DNA of 64,000 nt from Actinomycetospora sp. NBRC 106375 (GCF_030269665.1 NZ_BSTS01000007.1:124001-188000), one strand, 5' to 3'; positions 1 to 8,807 are shown, counted from the stretch's first letter. Made by a program: numbers and translations. The notes: a model not told the origin generated them from the letters alone.

Positions 1-147
1 GCGCAGGCGGCCCGCGAGGCCGAGCAGGCCGTCCGCGACGCCCACAGCGACGGCGCGGAGGCCGTCCAGAAGGGCTTCGACGACGCGCAGCGCGCCACCG
101 AGCGTGCCTACGAGGAGGCCGCGGCCAAGCACGACCGCATGAGCTGA
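1..147 (+). CDS. C-terminal end of an unknown Ala/Glu-rich protein (5' truncated)
   Basis: The window opens inside a reading frame that runs to a TGA at 145-147. The 48 visible residues are rich in Ala, Glu, Asp, Gln and Arg and look helical, probably coiled coil, ending in KHDRMS. No domain can be named from so short a tail, and the start lies outside the window. Codon use matches the neighbouring genes, so it is probably a real gene end. Confidence 0.5.
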   Translation, partial: AQAAREAEQAVRDAHSDGAEAVQKGFDDAQRATERAYEEAAAKHDRMS

Positions 148-223
148 TGCGCGGTCCCCGGGCGCGGACCGAACCGCCGCGCCGACACCGACGCGCGGCA
201 CGTTCGCACGAGACAGGTGAGAG

Positions 224-601
224 ATGGCGGTCCAGCTCCGCATCACCGCCGACGGCGTGGTGGTGCGCTTCACCGGTAGCGACCGGGTCTGGGCCTGCTG
301 TCGCGGGGTGTACCTCCCGCTGAGCCGCGTGCTGCTCGCCCGTCCGCTGGCGCGCCGCGATGCCGTCTCGGCGAGCCCGCGCGTCCACCTGCCCGGGGTC
401 AGCGTGCCGCGGGTGCTGCGGGCCGGGTCGTTCGGCGTCGGCGAGCGCCGACAGCTCTGGATGGTCCGCCGCGCGGACCAGCTGCTCGCGATCTACCTGC
501 GCGGCGACCCGTACCACCGGGTGGTCGTCGAGGTCCCCGATCCCGCGGAGACCAGCAGGACGATCAACGACGCGCTGCCGCCGCGCCGGCTCCCCGCTTA
601 G
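224..601 (+). CDS. Small hypothetical protein, possibly PH-like fold
   Basis: A 125-residue soluble protein without signal peptide or membrane segment. It starts at ATG 224, with GGTGAGAG just upstream as a weak ribosome site. The C-terminal half (GSFGVGERRQLWMVRR, then a Leu/Ile strand and a VVVEVPDP strand) resembles the beta pattern of small bacterial PH-like proteins, but this is only a pattern impression. Its stop overlaps the stop of convergent prfC by 4 bp. Function unknown. Confidence 0.6.
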   Translation: MAVQLRITADGVVVRFTGSDRVWACCRGVYLPLSRVLLARPLARRDAVSASPRVHLPGVSVPRVLRAGSFGVGERRQLWMVRRADQLLAIYLRGDPYHRVVVEVPDPAETSRTINDALPPRRLPA

Positions 602-2220
602 AGCGAGTCCGCCACCAGGGGGGCCAGCAGCAGGTCGGGGTTGTTCTGGGCGACGGCCTGCAGGCGCCACTTGTGCGGGAAGAGCGCGAGCAGCTCGCCG
701 TCGATCCGGCGGGTGAGCACCTCGATGCCCACCGCGCCCTTGAGCGTCTCCACGCCGGCGGCGTCGGTGCGGCGCGCGATCTGGTAGTCGAGGCGGTCGA
801 GCTTCACCGGCGCGCCGAACTCGTCGGCGAGGCGCGCGGACACGACCTCGAACTGCAGGGGCCCGACGGCGGCCAGCACCGGCGCCTGGTCGCCGCGCAG
901 GTCCGACGACAGCACCTGGATGACGCCCTCGGAGTCGAGCTGCTCGATGCCCTTGCGGAACTGCTTGGTCTTCGACATGTCGGCCACCCGGCACACCGCG
1001 AAGTGCTCCGGGGCGAAGCTCGGGATCGTCGGGAAGGTCACCGGCTCGTCGGCCCACAGCGTGTCGCCGGGGCGCAGGGCGGTGGCGTTGACCAGGCCGA
1101 CGATGTCGCCGGGGAACGCCTCGTCGATCGTCGACCGGTCGCGCCCGAACATCGCTTGCGCGTACTTCGTGGCGAACGGGCGGCCGGTCGCGTCGTGGGT
1201 GAGCACCATGCCGCGCTCGAAGCGCCCGGAGCACACCCGCACGAACGCAACGCGGTCGCGGTGCGACTTGTCCATCGACGCCTGGACCTTGAACACCAGG
1301 CCGGAGAACGGCGCCTCGACCGGCCGCGGCTCCCCCTTCCGGTCCGGGCGCGGGCCCGGCGGCGGGGCCAGCTCCACGAGGGCGTCGAGCAGGCGCGCCA
1401 CGCCGATGTTCGAGAGCGCCGAGCCGAACATCACCGGCGTGGCGGTGCCCGCCTGGAACGCGGCGTCGTCGAACCCGGCGCCGATCTCGTCGAGCAGCGC
1501 GAGCTCCTCGGTGGCGCGCTCCCAGTCCGCGCCCTCCTCGGCGGCGGCGCGGTCGGCGTCGAGCCGCTCCGAGGTGGCCCTCGAGGCGCCGTGGGCGGCC
1601 CGGGTGAAGCGGTGCATCGAGCCGTCGGCGCGCTCGATCAGACCGCGCAGGTCGCCGGCGATGCCGACCGGCCAGGTGATGGGCATCGGGCGCAGGCCGA
1701 TCGTCTGCTCGACCTCGTCGAGCAGCTCCAGCGGCTCGCGGCCCGGCCGGTCCCACTTGTTGACGAACGTCAGCACCGGCACGCCGCGGTCGCGGCAGAC
1801 GTCGAAGAGCTTGAGGGTCTGCGGCTCGAGGCCCTTGGCCGCGTCGAGCAGCATCACCGCGGCGTCGACGGCGGCGAGCACCCGGTAGGTGTCCTCCGAG
1901 AAGTCGCCGTGCCCGGGGGTGTCGAGGAGGTTGACGACCTGGTCGCGGTAGGCGAACTGGAGCACCGCGGACGTCACCGAGATGCCGCGCTCGCGCTCCA
2001 TGTCCATCCAGTCGGACGTGACCCCGCGGCGCCCGCCCTTGCCGTGCACGGCCCCCGCCGCCGAGATCACCTCGGCGTGCAGGGCGAGGGCCTCGGTGAG
2101 CGTGGACTTGCCGGCGTCGGGGTGGCTGATCACGGCGAACGTGCGTCGGCGCCGCGCCTGGGTCCCGGGATCGTCGGCCTCGTTGGCGGCCTCGGTCGAC
2201 GGCGCGGACACCGCGGTCAT
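598..2220 (-). CDS. prfC: Peptide chain release factor 3 (RF3)
   Basis: This is a translational GTPase that recycles RF1/RF2 from the ribosome after termination. The G1 P-loop is SHPDAGKST near the N-terminus, followed by the GHGDF and NKWDR motifs, and the EF-Tu-like domain 2 and RF3 C-terminal domain follow. I chose ATG 2220 because GGAGGA lies 8 nt upstream on the minus strand. An in-frame GTG at 2244 would give eight more residues but would put that Shine-Dalgarno inside the gene. About 540 residues is normal for RF3. It is transcribed away from the repeat block at 2327-2562. Confidence 0.95.
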   Translation of the reverse strand: MTAVSAPSTEAANEADDPGTQARRRRTFAVISHPDAGKSTLTEALALHAEVISAAGAVHGKGGRRGVTSDWMDMERERGISVTSAVLQFAYRDQVVNLLDTPGHGDFSEDTYRVLAAVDAAVMLLDAAKGLEPQTLKLFDVCRDRGVPVLTFVNKWDRPGREPLELLDEVEQTIGLRPMPITWPVGIAGDLRGLIERADGSMHRFTRAAHGASRATSERLDADRAAAEEGADWERATEELALLDEIGAGFDDAAFQAGTATPVMFGSALSNIGVARLLDALVELAPPPGPRPDRKGEPRPVEAPFSGLVFKVQASMDKSHRDRVAFVRVCSGRFERGMVLTHDATGRPFATKYAQAMFGRDRSTIDEAFPGDIVGLVNATALRPGDTLWADEPVTFPTIPSFAPEHFAVCRVADMSKTKQFRKGIEQLDSEGVIQVLSSDLRGDQAPVLAAVGPLQFEVVSARLADEFGAPVKLDRLDYQIARRTDAAGVETLKGAVGIEVLTRRIDGELLALFPHKWRLQAVAQNNPDLLLAPLVADSL

Positions 2221-2326
2221 GCGTTCTCCTCCCTCGCGGGGCACCCACCCGCCCCGTGATCCGAGGTTACGGCCCGGTGGCGCGAGGCCACGGCGGCGCC
2301 CGCCTCCCGTCGAGCGCCCGTCCGAG

Positions 2327-2562
2327 GGGAGCGAGGGTCACCCTCGCTGCGCGGGAGGCAGCCGGGGCGTCCCTCGCTCCGGGGCGGGCGTCACGCCGCG
2401 GCCGCCCGCGGGGGGAGCGAGGGTCACCCTCGCTGCGCGGGAGGCAGCCGGGGCGTCCCTCGCTCCGGGGCGGGCGTCACCCCGCGGGGGGAGCGAGGGT
2501 CACCCTCGCTGCGCGGGACGCAGCCGGGGCGTCCCTCGCTCCGGGGCGGGCGTAACGCCGCG
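2327..2562. repeat. Three tandem copies of a palindromic intergenic repeat
   Basis: Three near-identical units of about 70 bp begin at 2327, 2413 and 2489 (spacings 86 and 76). Each starts GGGAGCGAGGGTCACCCTCG and ends near GGGGCGGGCGT. The segment AGCGAGGGT-C-ACCCTCGCT is a 9-bp-arm palindrome. The outer arms GGAGCGAGGG and CCCTCGCTCC, about 35 nt apart, can also pair, so the two hairpins exclude each other. The block lies between the end of the PASTA gene and the start of prfC. It looks like a REP-type element; copy number elsewhere in the genome cannot be seen here. Confidence 0.85.
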
Positions 2563-2653
2563 GCCGCGGGCGACGACACACGGGTGGCCCGCGGGGCTGG
2601 CGGACCCCCGACCCGTCGGCCCCGCGGCCTTCACCGCCTTGCCGGTGCGGTCC

Positions 2654-2947
2654 TCAGTTGGCCCCGGCGCCGTCGAGCGGCTTGTCGGGCTCGACGCGCG
2701 GGATGTTGCCGCCGCCCCCACCGCCGCCCCCGCCCGAGTCGGGCTCCACCCAGATCGTCACGGCCTCGCCTGCGGGCACCCGCGTGCCGGCCTCGGGCTG
2801 CTGCGCGGTCACCGTGCCCTCGACGGTCGCCGGGGTGTCCGGGTCGGGATCGACGGCCACCACCCTCGCGGCCATGGCGACCTCGTGCGCCTGCGCCGCC
2901 GGGAGCCCGACCAGCGCGGGCACGAGCACCAGCTCGGGTGTCCTCAT
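2654..2947 (-). CDS. Stand-alone PASTA-domain protein
   Basis: A 97-residue protein. One PASTA domain (beta-lactam/muropeptide-binding fold of PknB and PBPs) spans about residues 8-68: VPALVGLPAAQAHEVA, then QQPEAGTRVPAGEAVTIWVE. A Gly-only stretch and a short tail follow. No kinase, transmembrane segment or clear signal peptide is present, so the PASTA unit stands alone. It begins 20 nt after the end of the upstream ATPase gene on the same strand and may be co-transcribed with it. Role uncertain; binding to peptidoglycan fragments is an inference from the domain. Confidence 0.75.
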   Translation of the reverse strand: MRTPELVLVPALVGLPAAQAHEVAMAARVVAVDPDPDTPATVEGTVTAQQPEAGTRVPAGEAVTIWVEPDSGGGGGGGGGNIPRVEPDKPLDGAGAN

Positions 2948-2966
2948 GGCGGGGACGGTAGCCAGC

Positions 2967-3482
2967 TCACGCCGGCCGGTGCCACCACAGCCGCACGCGG
3001 GTGCCCGCGGGCCCGGTGCGCAGGTCGTGGCCGTCGGCGAGCCGCGCGAGCAGCACCAGGCCGCGCCCGCGGTGCCCGGGATCGGTCGGGGCGGGACGCC
3101 AGTCGCCGTGGTCGGCGACCTCGATCTCGAGCCACGGAGGGCCCGGTTCGCGCGCCGGCTCCGGGCCCGGGCGACCGGCCGCGACGCGGGCGGTCACCCG
3201 GACGGGCCCGGCCCCGTGCGGGTAGGCGTGGTCGACGACGTTGGTCAGCGCCTCGTACAGCGCGGTGGCGACGTCGGCGAGCTGGTCGGCGAGGGCGGGG
3301 TCGTCGCGTTCCTCCGCGGCGTCCGGGTCCCCCGCCGCCGCGCGCACGTGGGTCATGAGCTCGGTGCGCAGCGCGCGCAGGTCCTCGGGGCGGACGACAT
3401 CCCGGGTCACCTCGTGCACGATGCGACGGGGACGCGGCGCGGTCCCCGCCCGCTCGAGTCCCGAGCCCGCACCCGTGTCCAT
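2967..3482 (-). CDS. RsbW-like anti-sigma/histidine-kinase-type ATPase
   Basis: A GHKL ATPase of the HATPase_c_2 family. The N-box is ALYEALTNVVDHAYPHG, the G1 box VADHGDW, and a GRGLVLLARLAD segment near the C-terminus matches the G2 region. Proteins of this type bind anti-anti-sigma factors or sigma factors and act as serine kinases in stress-response switches. I used ATG 3482. The frame stays open to 3602, but the extra N-terminus is low complexity. No partner anti-anti-sigma or sigma gene lies next to it, so its target is unknown. Confidence 0.75.
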   Translation of the reverse strand: MDTGAGSGLERAGTAPRPRRIVHEVTRDVVRPEDLRALRTELMTHVRAAAGDPDAAEERDDPALADQLADVATALYEALTNVVDHAYPHGAGPVRVTARVAAGRPGPEPAREPGPPWLEIEVADHGDWRPAPTDPGHRGRGLVLLARLADGHDLRTGPAGTRVRLWWHRPA

Positions 3483-3652
3483 GGCCCCGGGGTCGTCGCC
3501 CCGACGCCGGGCCAACCCCGCACCACCCGCGTGGACCGTGTGATCTGGGTTCACGGAGCGTGCCGGTGGAGCCCTGCGCGACTGCGACGAGCGGACGGGC
3601 ATGATGGGCCGCCCGGCGCAGCCGGGGGCGAGCGCAGACGGCAGGAGAGCTC

Positions 3653-5173
3653 ATGGCGGAGCGGGACGACCGACGGGTGCGACCCGGGAGGGCGCGCTCC
3701 GCTCGGGCCGGGCGCCGGGCCCGTCACGTGCTCGTCCTGGGCACGGCGCTGCTCGCGTTCACCGCGTGCACGCAGCCCCCGGAGCCGACCGTGCCGCCGA
3801 TCCCGATGAGCTCGGAGACGCCCGCGGCGCCCTCGGTCGCCCCGTCCGGGCCCGGGGGCGGGCCGGCGTTCCGGCCCTGCCAGGCCGGGCTGGAGTGCGC
3901 GTCGGTGACCGTGCCGGTCGACTACGCGAACCCCGCCGGCCCGACCATCCCGATCTCGATCGCCCGCCGCCCGGCCACGAACCAGGCCGCGAAGGCCGGC
4001 GTGCTGCTCGTGAACCCCGGGGGACCGGGCGGGTCGGGCATCGAGCTCGTGCAGGCGGGTGTGCTGCCCCGCGAGGTCACCGACCGCTTCGACGTCATCG
4101 GGTTCGACCCGCGCGGCGTCGGCCAGAGCGCGGGGCTCGACTGCCCGCTCGGGCCCGACACCCCCTACCTCGGCGACCCGGACCCCGGCGACCCGGCCGA
4201 CGAGGCCGCGACCAACACCGCGGTCGACAACTACGACGCGGCGTGCGGGCAGCGCTACCGCGACCTCCTGCCGCACCTCGGCACCCGCAACGTCGCCCGC
4301 GACATGGACCGCATCCGCGAATCGCTGGGCCAGGACCGCATCAGCTACCTGGGCTTCTCCTACGGCACGTCGATCGGCCAGACCTACGCGCAGCTCTTCC
4401 CGACCCGGCTGCGCACGATCGTGCTCGACGGGGTCGTCGACGTGACCAAGCCCGGCCTCGACTCGGCGCAGGCGGAGAGCTTCGAGAACTCGCTGCGGCA
4501 GTTCGACACCGCCTGCCGCCTCGACCCGACCTGCCCCGTGCGCACCGACCCGATCGGCACCCTCGACCGCGTGCGCGCCCGCGTGACCGCCGCGCCGATG
4601 CCCGTGGCGGGCACGACCCCGCTCTCGGCGGGCCTGCTCGAGATCGGCGTGGTCTACCCGCTCTACAGCAAGTCGAGCTGGCCGCAGCTGGCCCAGGCGA
4701 TCGCCGCCGCCGACCGGGGCGACGGCGGCCCGATGCGCCGCCTCGCCGACGCCTACTTCCGGGGCAGCAACTCCGACACCTACAACGCCGTGACGTGCCT
4801 GGACAACGCGTGGCCCACCGACGACAACCAGGTGGTCGCGTCCGCCCGCGCCACCGAGGCGCGGGCGCCGCACTTCTCGGGCAACGTGCTCGTCAGCGGC
4901 CTGACCTGCTCGGACTGGCCGGCCCCGCAGCAGCCGCTCACGCCGCTCGAGAACTACGCGGGCCCGCCGATGCTGATCCTGGGCACCACCAACGACCCGG
5001 CGACGCCGTACCAGAACAGCGTCGCGCTGGCGGGACGCCTGCCGGGCTCGGCGCTGCTGACCTACCGGGGCGACGGCCACACCGTCTACACCAACGGCGT
5101 GCCGTGCGTGGACGACGCCGTGAACCGCTACCTCGTCGACGGCACCCTGCCGCCCCCGAACACCACCTGTTAG
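3653..5173 (+). CDS. Secreted lipoprotein alpha/beta hydrolase, TAP-like tripeptidyl aminopeptidase family
   Basis: A 506-residue S33-type hydrolase. The N-terminus has Arg-rich residues, a hydrophobic stretch and a lipobox-like AFTAC, so it is probably a lipoprotein. The nucleophile is Ser236 in GFSYGTS. The acid is probably Asp448 in TTNDPATP and the base His476 in GDGHTVY, within the TAP-like C-terminal domain. GFDPRGVGQS follows the oxyanion region. The start at 3653 has AGGAGAG 3-9 nt upstream. Relatives release N-terminal tripeptides from extracellular substrates; the true substrate is not predictable. Confidence 0.88.
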   Translation: MAERDDRRVRPGRARSARAGRRARHVLVLGTALLAFTACTQPPEPTVPPIPMSSETPAAPSVAPSGPGGGPAFRPCQAGLECASVTVPVDYANPAGPTIPISIARRPATNQAAKAGVLLVNPGGPGGSGIELVQAGVLPREVTDRFDVIGFDPRGVGQSAGLDCPLGPDTPYLGDPDPGDPADEAATNTAVDNYDAACGQRYRDLLPHLGTRNVARDMDRIRESLGQDRISYLGFSYGTSIGQTYAQLFPTRLRTIVLDGVVDVTKPGLDSAQAESFENSLRQFDTACRLDPTCPVRTDPIGTLDRVRARVTAAPMPVAGTTPLSAGLLEIGVVYPLYSKSSWPQLAQAIAAADRGDGGPMRRLADAYFRGSNSDTYNAVTCLDNAWPTDDNQVVASARATEARAPHFSGNVLVSGLTCSDWPAPQQPLTPLENYAGPPMLILGTTNDPATPYQNSVALAGRLPGSALLTYRGDGHTVYTNGVPCVDDAVNRYLVDGTLPPPNTTC

Positions 5174-5267
5174 CGCGCGGGTGGTCAGCGACGGCGCTTC
5201 GCAGACGCTCAGCGTCCGTATCGGGACGTCGATCACGGAGCGCTCGACGACCGGGATGACGTAGGGT

Positions 5268-5328
5268 CACGCGCGGTGCGCCGGGAAGTCTGGTCGGCAG
5301 TCGTTGACGCCTGCCCTCCGGAGGAACC
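5268..5328 (+). promoter_or_regulatory. Possible structured leader of nhaA with sequestered Shine-Dalgarno
   Basis: Between a TAGGGT box (5262-5267, a possible -10) and the GTG start lies a short leader. It has local pairings GCCG/CGGC (around 5280-5298) and GGCAG/CTGCC (around 5296-5315). CCTCC directly precedes and can pair with the GGAGG ribosome site. This arrangement is compatible with translation control of a Na+/H+ antiporter gene, but I cannot assign it to a known riboswitch class by eye. Confidence 0.35.
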
Positions 5329-6624
5329 GTGACCCGGTCGACGCCCCGCCTCTTCGCCCGCCGCTCGTGGCCGGAGACCGCGCGGATCGCCGACATCCTG
5401 CGCCGCGAGACGGTCGGCGGGGTCCTGCTCGTCGGCGCCGCCGCCCTCGCCCTGCTGTGGGCCAACTCGCCGTGGCGCGAGGCCTACACCGCGCTGGCGA
5501 ACCTCACCGTCGGGCCGGCGTCCCTGCACCTCGACCTCACGCTCGCGACGTGGGCCGCCGACGGCCTGCTCGCGATCTTCTTCTTCGTGGCGGGGCTCGA
5601 GCTCAAGCGCGAGTTCGTGGCCGGCGACCTGCGATCCCCGTCGCGTGCCCTGCTGCCCGTCGCGGCCGCGGTCGGCGGCATGATCGCGCCCGCGCTGATC
5701 TACACCGCGATCAACGCCGGCGGTGACGGCCTCGCGGGGTGGGCGATCCCGACCGCCACCGACATCGCGTTCGCGCTCTCGGTGCTCGCGCTGATCGGGT
5801 CGTGCCTGCCCGACGCGCTGCGGACCTTCCTGCTCACCCTGGCGGTGGTCGACGACCTCCTCGCGATCACGATCATCGCGGTCTTCTACACCGAGGAGCT
5901 CGCCTTCGTCCCGCTGCTGCTCGCGCTGCTGCCGCTCGGGGCGTTCACGGTGCTCGTCCAGCGCCGCGTGCGCTCGTGGTGGCTGCTGCTGCCGCTGGCC
6001 GCGCTGACCTGGGGGCTCGTGCACGCATCCGGCGTGCACGCCACCGTCGCGGGCGTGCTCCTGGGCTTCGCGGTGCCCGTGATCCGGCGCAAGGAGGGTC
6101 CGGGGCCGGGCCTCGCCGAGCACTTCGAGCACCGCTGGCGGCCGCTCTCCGCCGGGTTCGCCGTGCCGGTCTTCGCGTTCTTCGCCTCCGGCGTGACGGT
6201 CGTCGGCGGCGGGCTGGGCGCCGCCTTCGGCGACGCGGTCACCTGGGGCATCGTCGCCGGGCTCGTGGCGGGGAAGACCGTCGGCATCCTCGGCGCCACG
6301 TGGGTCGTCCAGCGGGTGACGCGGGCGCGGCTGTCCGAGGACCTGGCCTGGAGCGACGTGCTCGGCCTGGCGCTGCTGTCCGGGATCGGCTTCACGGTGT
6401 CCCTGCTCATCGGCGAGCTCGCCTTCGGCACCGGCAGCGCCGCCGACGATCACGTCAAGATCGGGGTCCTGACGGCCTCCCTGCTCGCCGCCCTGCTCGC
6501 GACGGTCGTGCTGCGCTACCGCAACCGCGTGCACCGCGGGATCCAGGAACGCGAGCGGATCGACCGCGACGCCGACGGCGTGCCCGACGTGTACGAGCGG
6601 GAGGGCCGCGACCCCGCCCCGTGA
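5329..6624 (+). CDS. nhaA: Na+/H+ antiporter NhaA
   Basis: A 431-residue polytopic membrane protein of the NhaA family, exchanging protons for Na+ for pH and salt homeostasis. It shows the family sequences [29 protein letters not shown] and VVDDLLAI, which holds the paired aspartates of the ion-binding site, plus [18 protein letters not shown] near the end. Start GTG 5329 has GGAGGA 5 nt upstream. After the last membrane helix the tail contains DRDADGVPD, a DxDxDGxxD calcium-binding-like loop that is unusual for NhaA. It appears to be a single gene with its own leader. Confidence 0.95.
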   Translation: MTRSTPRLFARRSWPETARIADILRRETVGGVLLVGAAALALLWANSPWREAYTALANLTVGPASLHLDLTLATWAADGLLAIFFFVAGLELKREFVAGDLRSPSRALLPVAAAVGGMIAPALIYTAINAGGDGLAGWAIPTATDIAFALSVLALIGSCLPDALRTFLLTLAVVDDLLAITIIAVFYTEELAFVPLLLALLPLGAFTVLVQRRVRSWWLLLPLAALTWGLVHASGVHATVAGVLLGFAVPVIRRKEGPGPGLAEHFEHRWRPLSAGFAVPVFAFFASGVTVVGGGLGAAFGDAVTWGIVAGLVAGKTVGILGATWVVQRVTRARLSEDLAWSDVLGLALLSGIGFTVSLLIGELAFGTGSAADDHVKIGVLTASLLAALLATVVLRYRNRVHRGIQERERIDRDADGVPDVYEREGRDPAP

Positions 6625-6774
6625 CGTTCCGTGGCGTCGGTCGGAGTCGACTGACCCGTCGGCACGCGCGACGTGGACCACCCGCGCGGAGCCGTGCGGC
6701 CGCCCGTACCCAAGCGCGCGGCCGGTGCGGGTGTCGCCTTGCCCGGGCGGGGGTCGCGACGCACCCTCCCCCGC

Positions 6775-7842
6775 ATGACCGGACCGGCGGGCCGCCCCCG
6801 CAGCTCCGCCGGACGCCGGGAGCGCGGCATCGGCCGCGTCCGGCCCGTGCGGCCCGCCCCGGAGCCCGCACCGGAGCCCGCACCGGAGCCCGTCGCCCCG
6901 GATCGGGAGGCGCTGGCCCGCACCATCGCGATGGTCAACGACAAGGGCGGGGTCGGGAAGACCTCGCTGGTCGCGAACCTCGCCGGACAGTTCGCCGCCG
7001 CCGGGTACCGGTGCCTGCTGGTCGACCTCAACCGTCAGGCGAACCTGGCCGACGACCTCGGCTTCCGCGACGGGCCCGCGGACGACCAGGGAGCCGGGCT
7101 CCTCATGTCCGTCGTCGCCGGCACGCCGCTGCGCCCGGCCGCGGACGTCCGCCCCGGTCTCGACATCGTGCCGGGCGGGGCACGGCTGGCCGATCTGGTG
7201 CCGGTGATGGTGTCGCGGGTGCAGGAGCGGGGCCGGGACGCGTTCGGGGTGCTCGCCGAGGTCCTCGCGCCCGTGGCCGGCGACTACGACCTCGTCTTCG
7301 TCGACTGCCCTCCCGAGACGACGATCCTCACCGACCTCGCCCTGACCGCGGCCCGCTGGGTGCTGATGCCCACCAAGTCGGACGGCGGCGGGCTGGTCGG
7401 CATGCGCCTGGTCGGGGAGCGGTTCGCGCTCGCCCGCGAGCTCAACCCGGACCTCGGGCTGCTCGGCGCGGTCCTCTTCGCCACCGGCTCGCGCTCGCGC
7501 GTCGTGCACGCCGAGGTCCGCGACGCCGTGGCCCAGGCGTTCGGCGGACACTCCCCGCTGTTCACCACCTCGATCCGGCACGCGGAACGGACGGCCCAGG
7601 ACGCGCGGCGCCTCGGCCGGCTCGCCCACGAGCTCGAGCAGGAGGCGGCGGCCCAGCCCGCGTGGTGGGCGGCCCTGCGCGAGACCGCGGCCGGAGCCCC
7701 GCCACCACGCCGGCTCTCGACGACGGCCGCGAGCGTCGCCGGCGACTACCGCGACCTCGGGGTCGAGCTCCTCACGCTGCTCCGCACCGCCGAGGACCCC
7801 ACCAGCACCGCGGACGCCCGCGGACAGGAGGCCACCCCGTGA
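6775..7842 (+). CDS. ParA/MinD-type Walker ATPase next to the gas-vesicle island
   Basis: A 355-residue deviant-Walker ATPase. Walker A is KGGVGKT at about residues 57-63, with the family's extra lysine; LLVDLNRQANLADDLG is Walker A' and VFVDCPPET is Walker B. The N-terminal 50 residues are Pro/Arg/Glu-rich. ATG 6775 has no ribosome site, and an in-frame GTG 6673 is possible. The stop overlaps the next gene by GTGA, so the pair is coupled. ParA proteins position plasmids, chromosomes and, in some bacteria, gas vesicles. The neighbouring gvp genes make the last attractive, as an inference. Confidence 0.85.
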   Translation: MTGPAGRPRSSAGRRERGIGRVRPVRPAPEPAPEPAPEPVAPDREALARTIAMVNDKGGVGKTSLVANLAGQFAAAGYRCLLVDLNRQANLADDLGFRDGPADDQGAGLLMSVVAGTPLRPAADVRPGLDIVPGGARLADLVPVMVSRVQERGRDAFGVLAEVLAPVAGDYDLVFVDCPPETTILTDLALTAARWVLMPTKSDGGGLVGMRLVGERFALARELNPDLGLLGAVLFATGSRSRVVHAEVRDAVAQAFGGHSPLFTTSIRHAERTAQDARRLGRLAHELEQEAAAQPAWWAALRETAAGAPPPRRLSTTAASVAGDYRDLGVELLTLLRTAEDPTSTADARGQEATP

Positions 7843-8807
7843 CCGCGCCAGCTCCCCAGGAATCCGGCGACGCCGAGGACCGCTCGACGACCGACCTCAG
7901 CGACGCCTTCGGCCGCCCGGCGACGGCCTCCCTGCGCGGCCTGCTGCCGCCGCGGCCCCGCCGCGACACCGACAGCACGCCGATCCGTGCCGCCGACACG
8001 GTGCCCCTGCGCAGCGTCCCGGGTACGCGCACGGAGCCGCCGGTCGACGGGCCGGATGCCCCGACGCCGAGCGAGGCGACGCCGGACGACGCGACACCGG
8101 ACGAGGTGCCGGACGAGGTGCCGGACGATGCGGCGCCGGGCGACGCGGTGCCGCAGGCCTCGACGTCGGATGTCCCCGCGCCCGAGACCACGGAGCCCGA
8201 GGCCTCGACGTCCGATGCCCGGCCCCCGGAGGCGACGGAACCCGACACCACGGAGGCGGAGACCCCGGACGCGGCCGCCGCGACGCCCGACGCCGCGCCC
8301 GACGGTGCGCCCGACGCCGCGCCCGACGGTGCGGCGCCGTCCCCGGCCGCACCCGGCGCCCACCCACCCGAGCGCGCGGCGCCGGAGCAGGCGCCGCGGC
8401 CCGGCGGGCGGCCCACCACGACAGCGCGATCGGCGGGACGGACGACCGGCCGCGAGGCGCGTGCCACGACCGGCAACCGGCGCTGGGGCTCCGTCCGTCT
8501 GGCGTCGCCGGAGCACGTCGAGCTGCTGGTGCTGGTGGCGCTGAGCCGGGGTCCGGCGGACGGTCGCGAGCTCGCGGGGCGGCTCCGGACCGACAGCGCC
8601 GGTGATCTCGCACCGCCGCCGACGACGGTCCAGCGCACCCTGCACCAGCTCGTCCGACACGGTCTCGCCGAGCGTGCGGACGACACCGAACGGCGGTGCT
8701 ACCGGCTCACCGAGCTGGGGAGGCGGATCGTCCGGGCGCGCGTCCGCGCCTGGCGGTCCCTGCGCCGGGCGGTCGACGCGGTCGTGGACACCGTTGACGA
8801 GACCTGA
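7839..8807 (+). CDS. Disordered-linker protein with C-terminal winged helix-turn-helix, partner of ParA
   Basis: A 322-residue protein starting at GTG 7839, overlapping the parA stop. Residues about 1-215 are low complexity, rich in Pro, Asp, Glu, Thr and Ala, with repeats such as DEVPDEVPDD and PDAAPDGAPDAAPDGA. The last ~100 residues form a winged HTH of PadR/MarR type (HVELLVLVALSRGPADGREL, TVQRTLHQLVRHGLAERAD, CYRLTELGR). By position it is the ParB-like or regulatory partner of the ATPase. Alternatively it could be a transcription factor for the gvp operon. No ParB domain is visible. Confidence 0.7.
   Translation: MTAPAPQESGDAEDRSTTDLSDAFGRPATASLRGLLPPRPRRDTDSTPIRAADTVPLRSVPGTRTEPPVDGPDAPTPSEATPDDATPDEVPDEVPDDAAPGDAVPQASTSDVPAPETTEPEASTSDARPPEATEPDTTEAETPDAAAATPDAAPDGAPDAAPDGAAPSPAAPGAHPPERAAPEQAPRPGGRPTTTARSAGRTTGREARATTGNRRWGSVRLASPEHVELLVLVALSRGPADGRELAGRLRTDSAGDLAPPPTTVQRTLHQLVRHGLAERADDTERRCYRLTELGRRIVRARVRAWRSLRRAVDAVVDTVDET

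Noticed and set aside
673-2259. Long plus-strand open frame opposite prfC
   Set aside because: It is the antisense shadow of RF3. It has repetitive Arg/His/Val/Gly composition typical of antisense frames in high-GC DNA, while the minus strand encodes clear GTPase motifs.
2327-2562. Possible CRISPR array
   Set aside because: The units are long (about 70 bp), not separated by unique spacers of constant length, and no cas genes are nearby.
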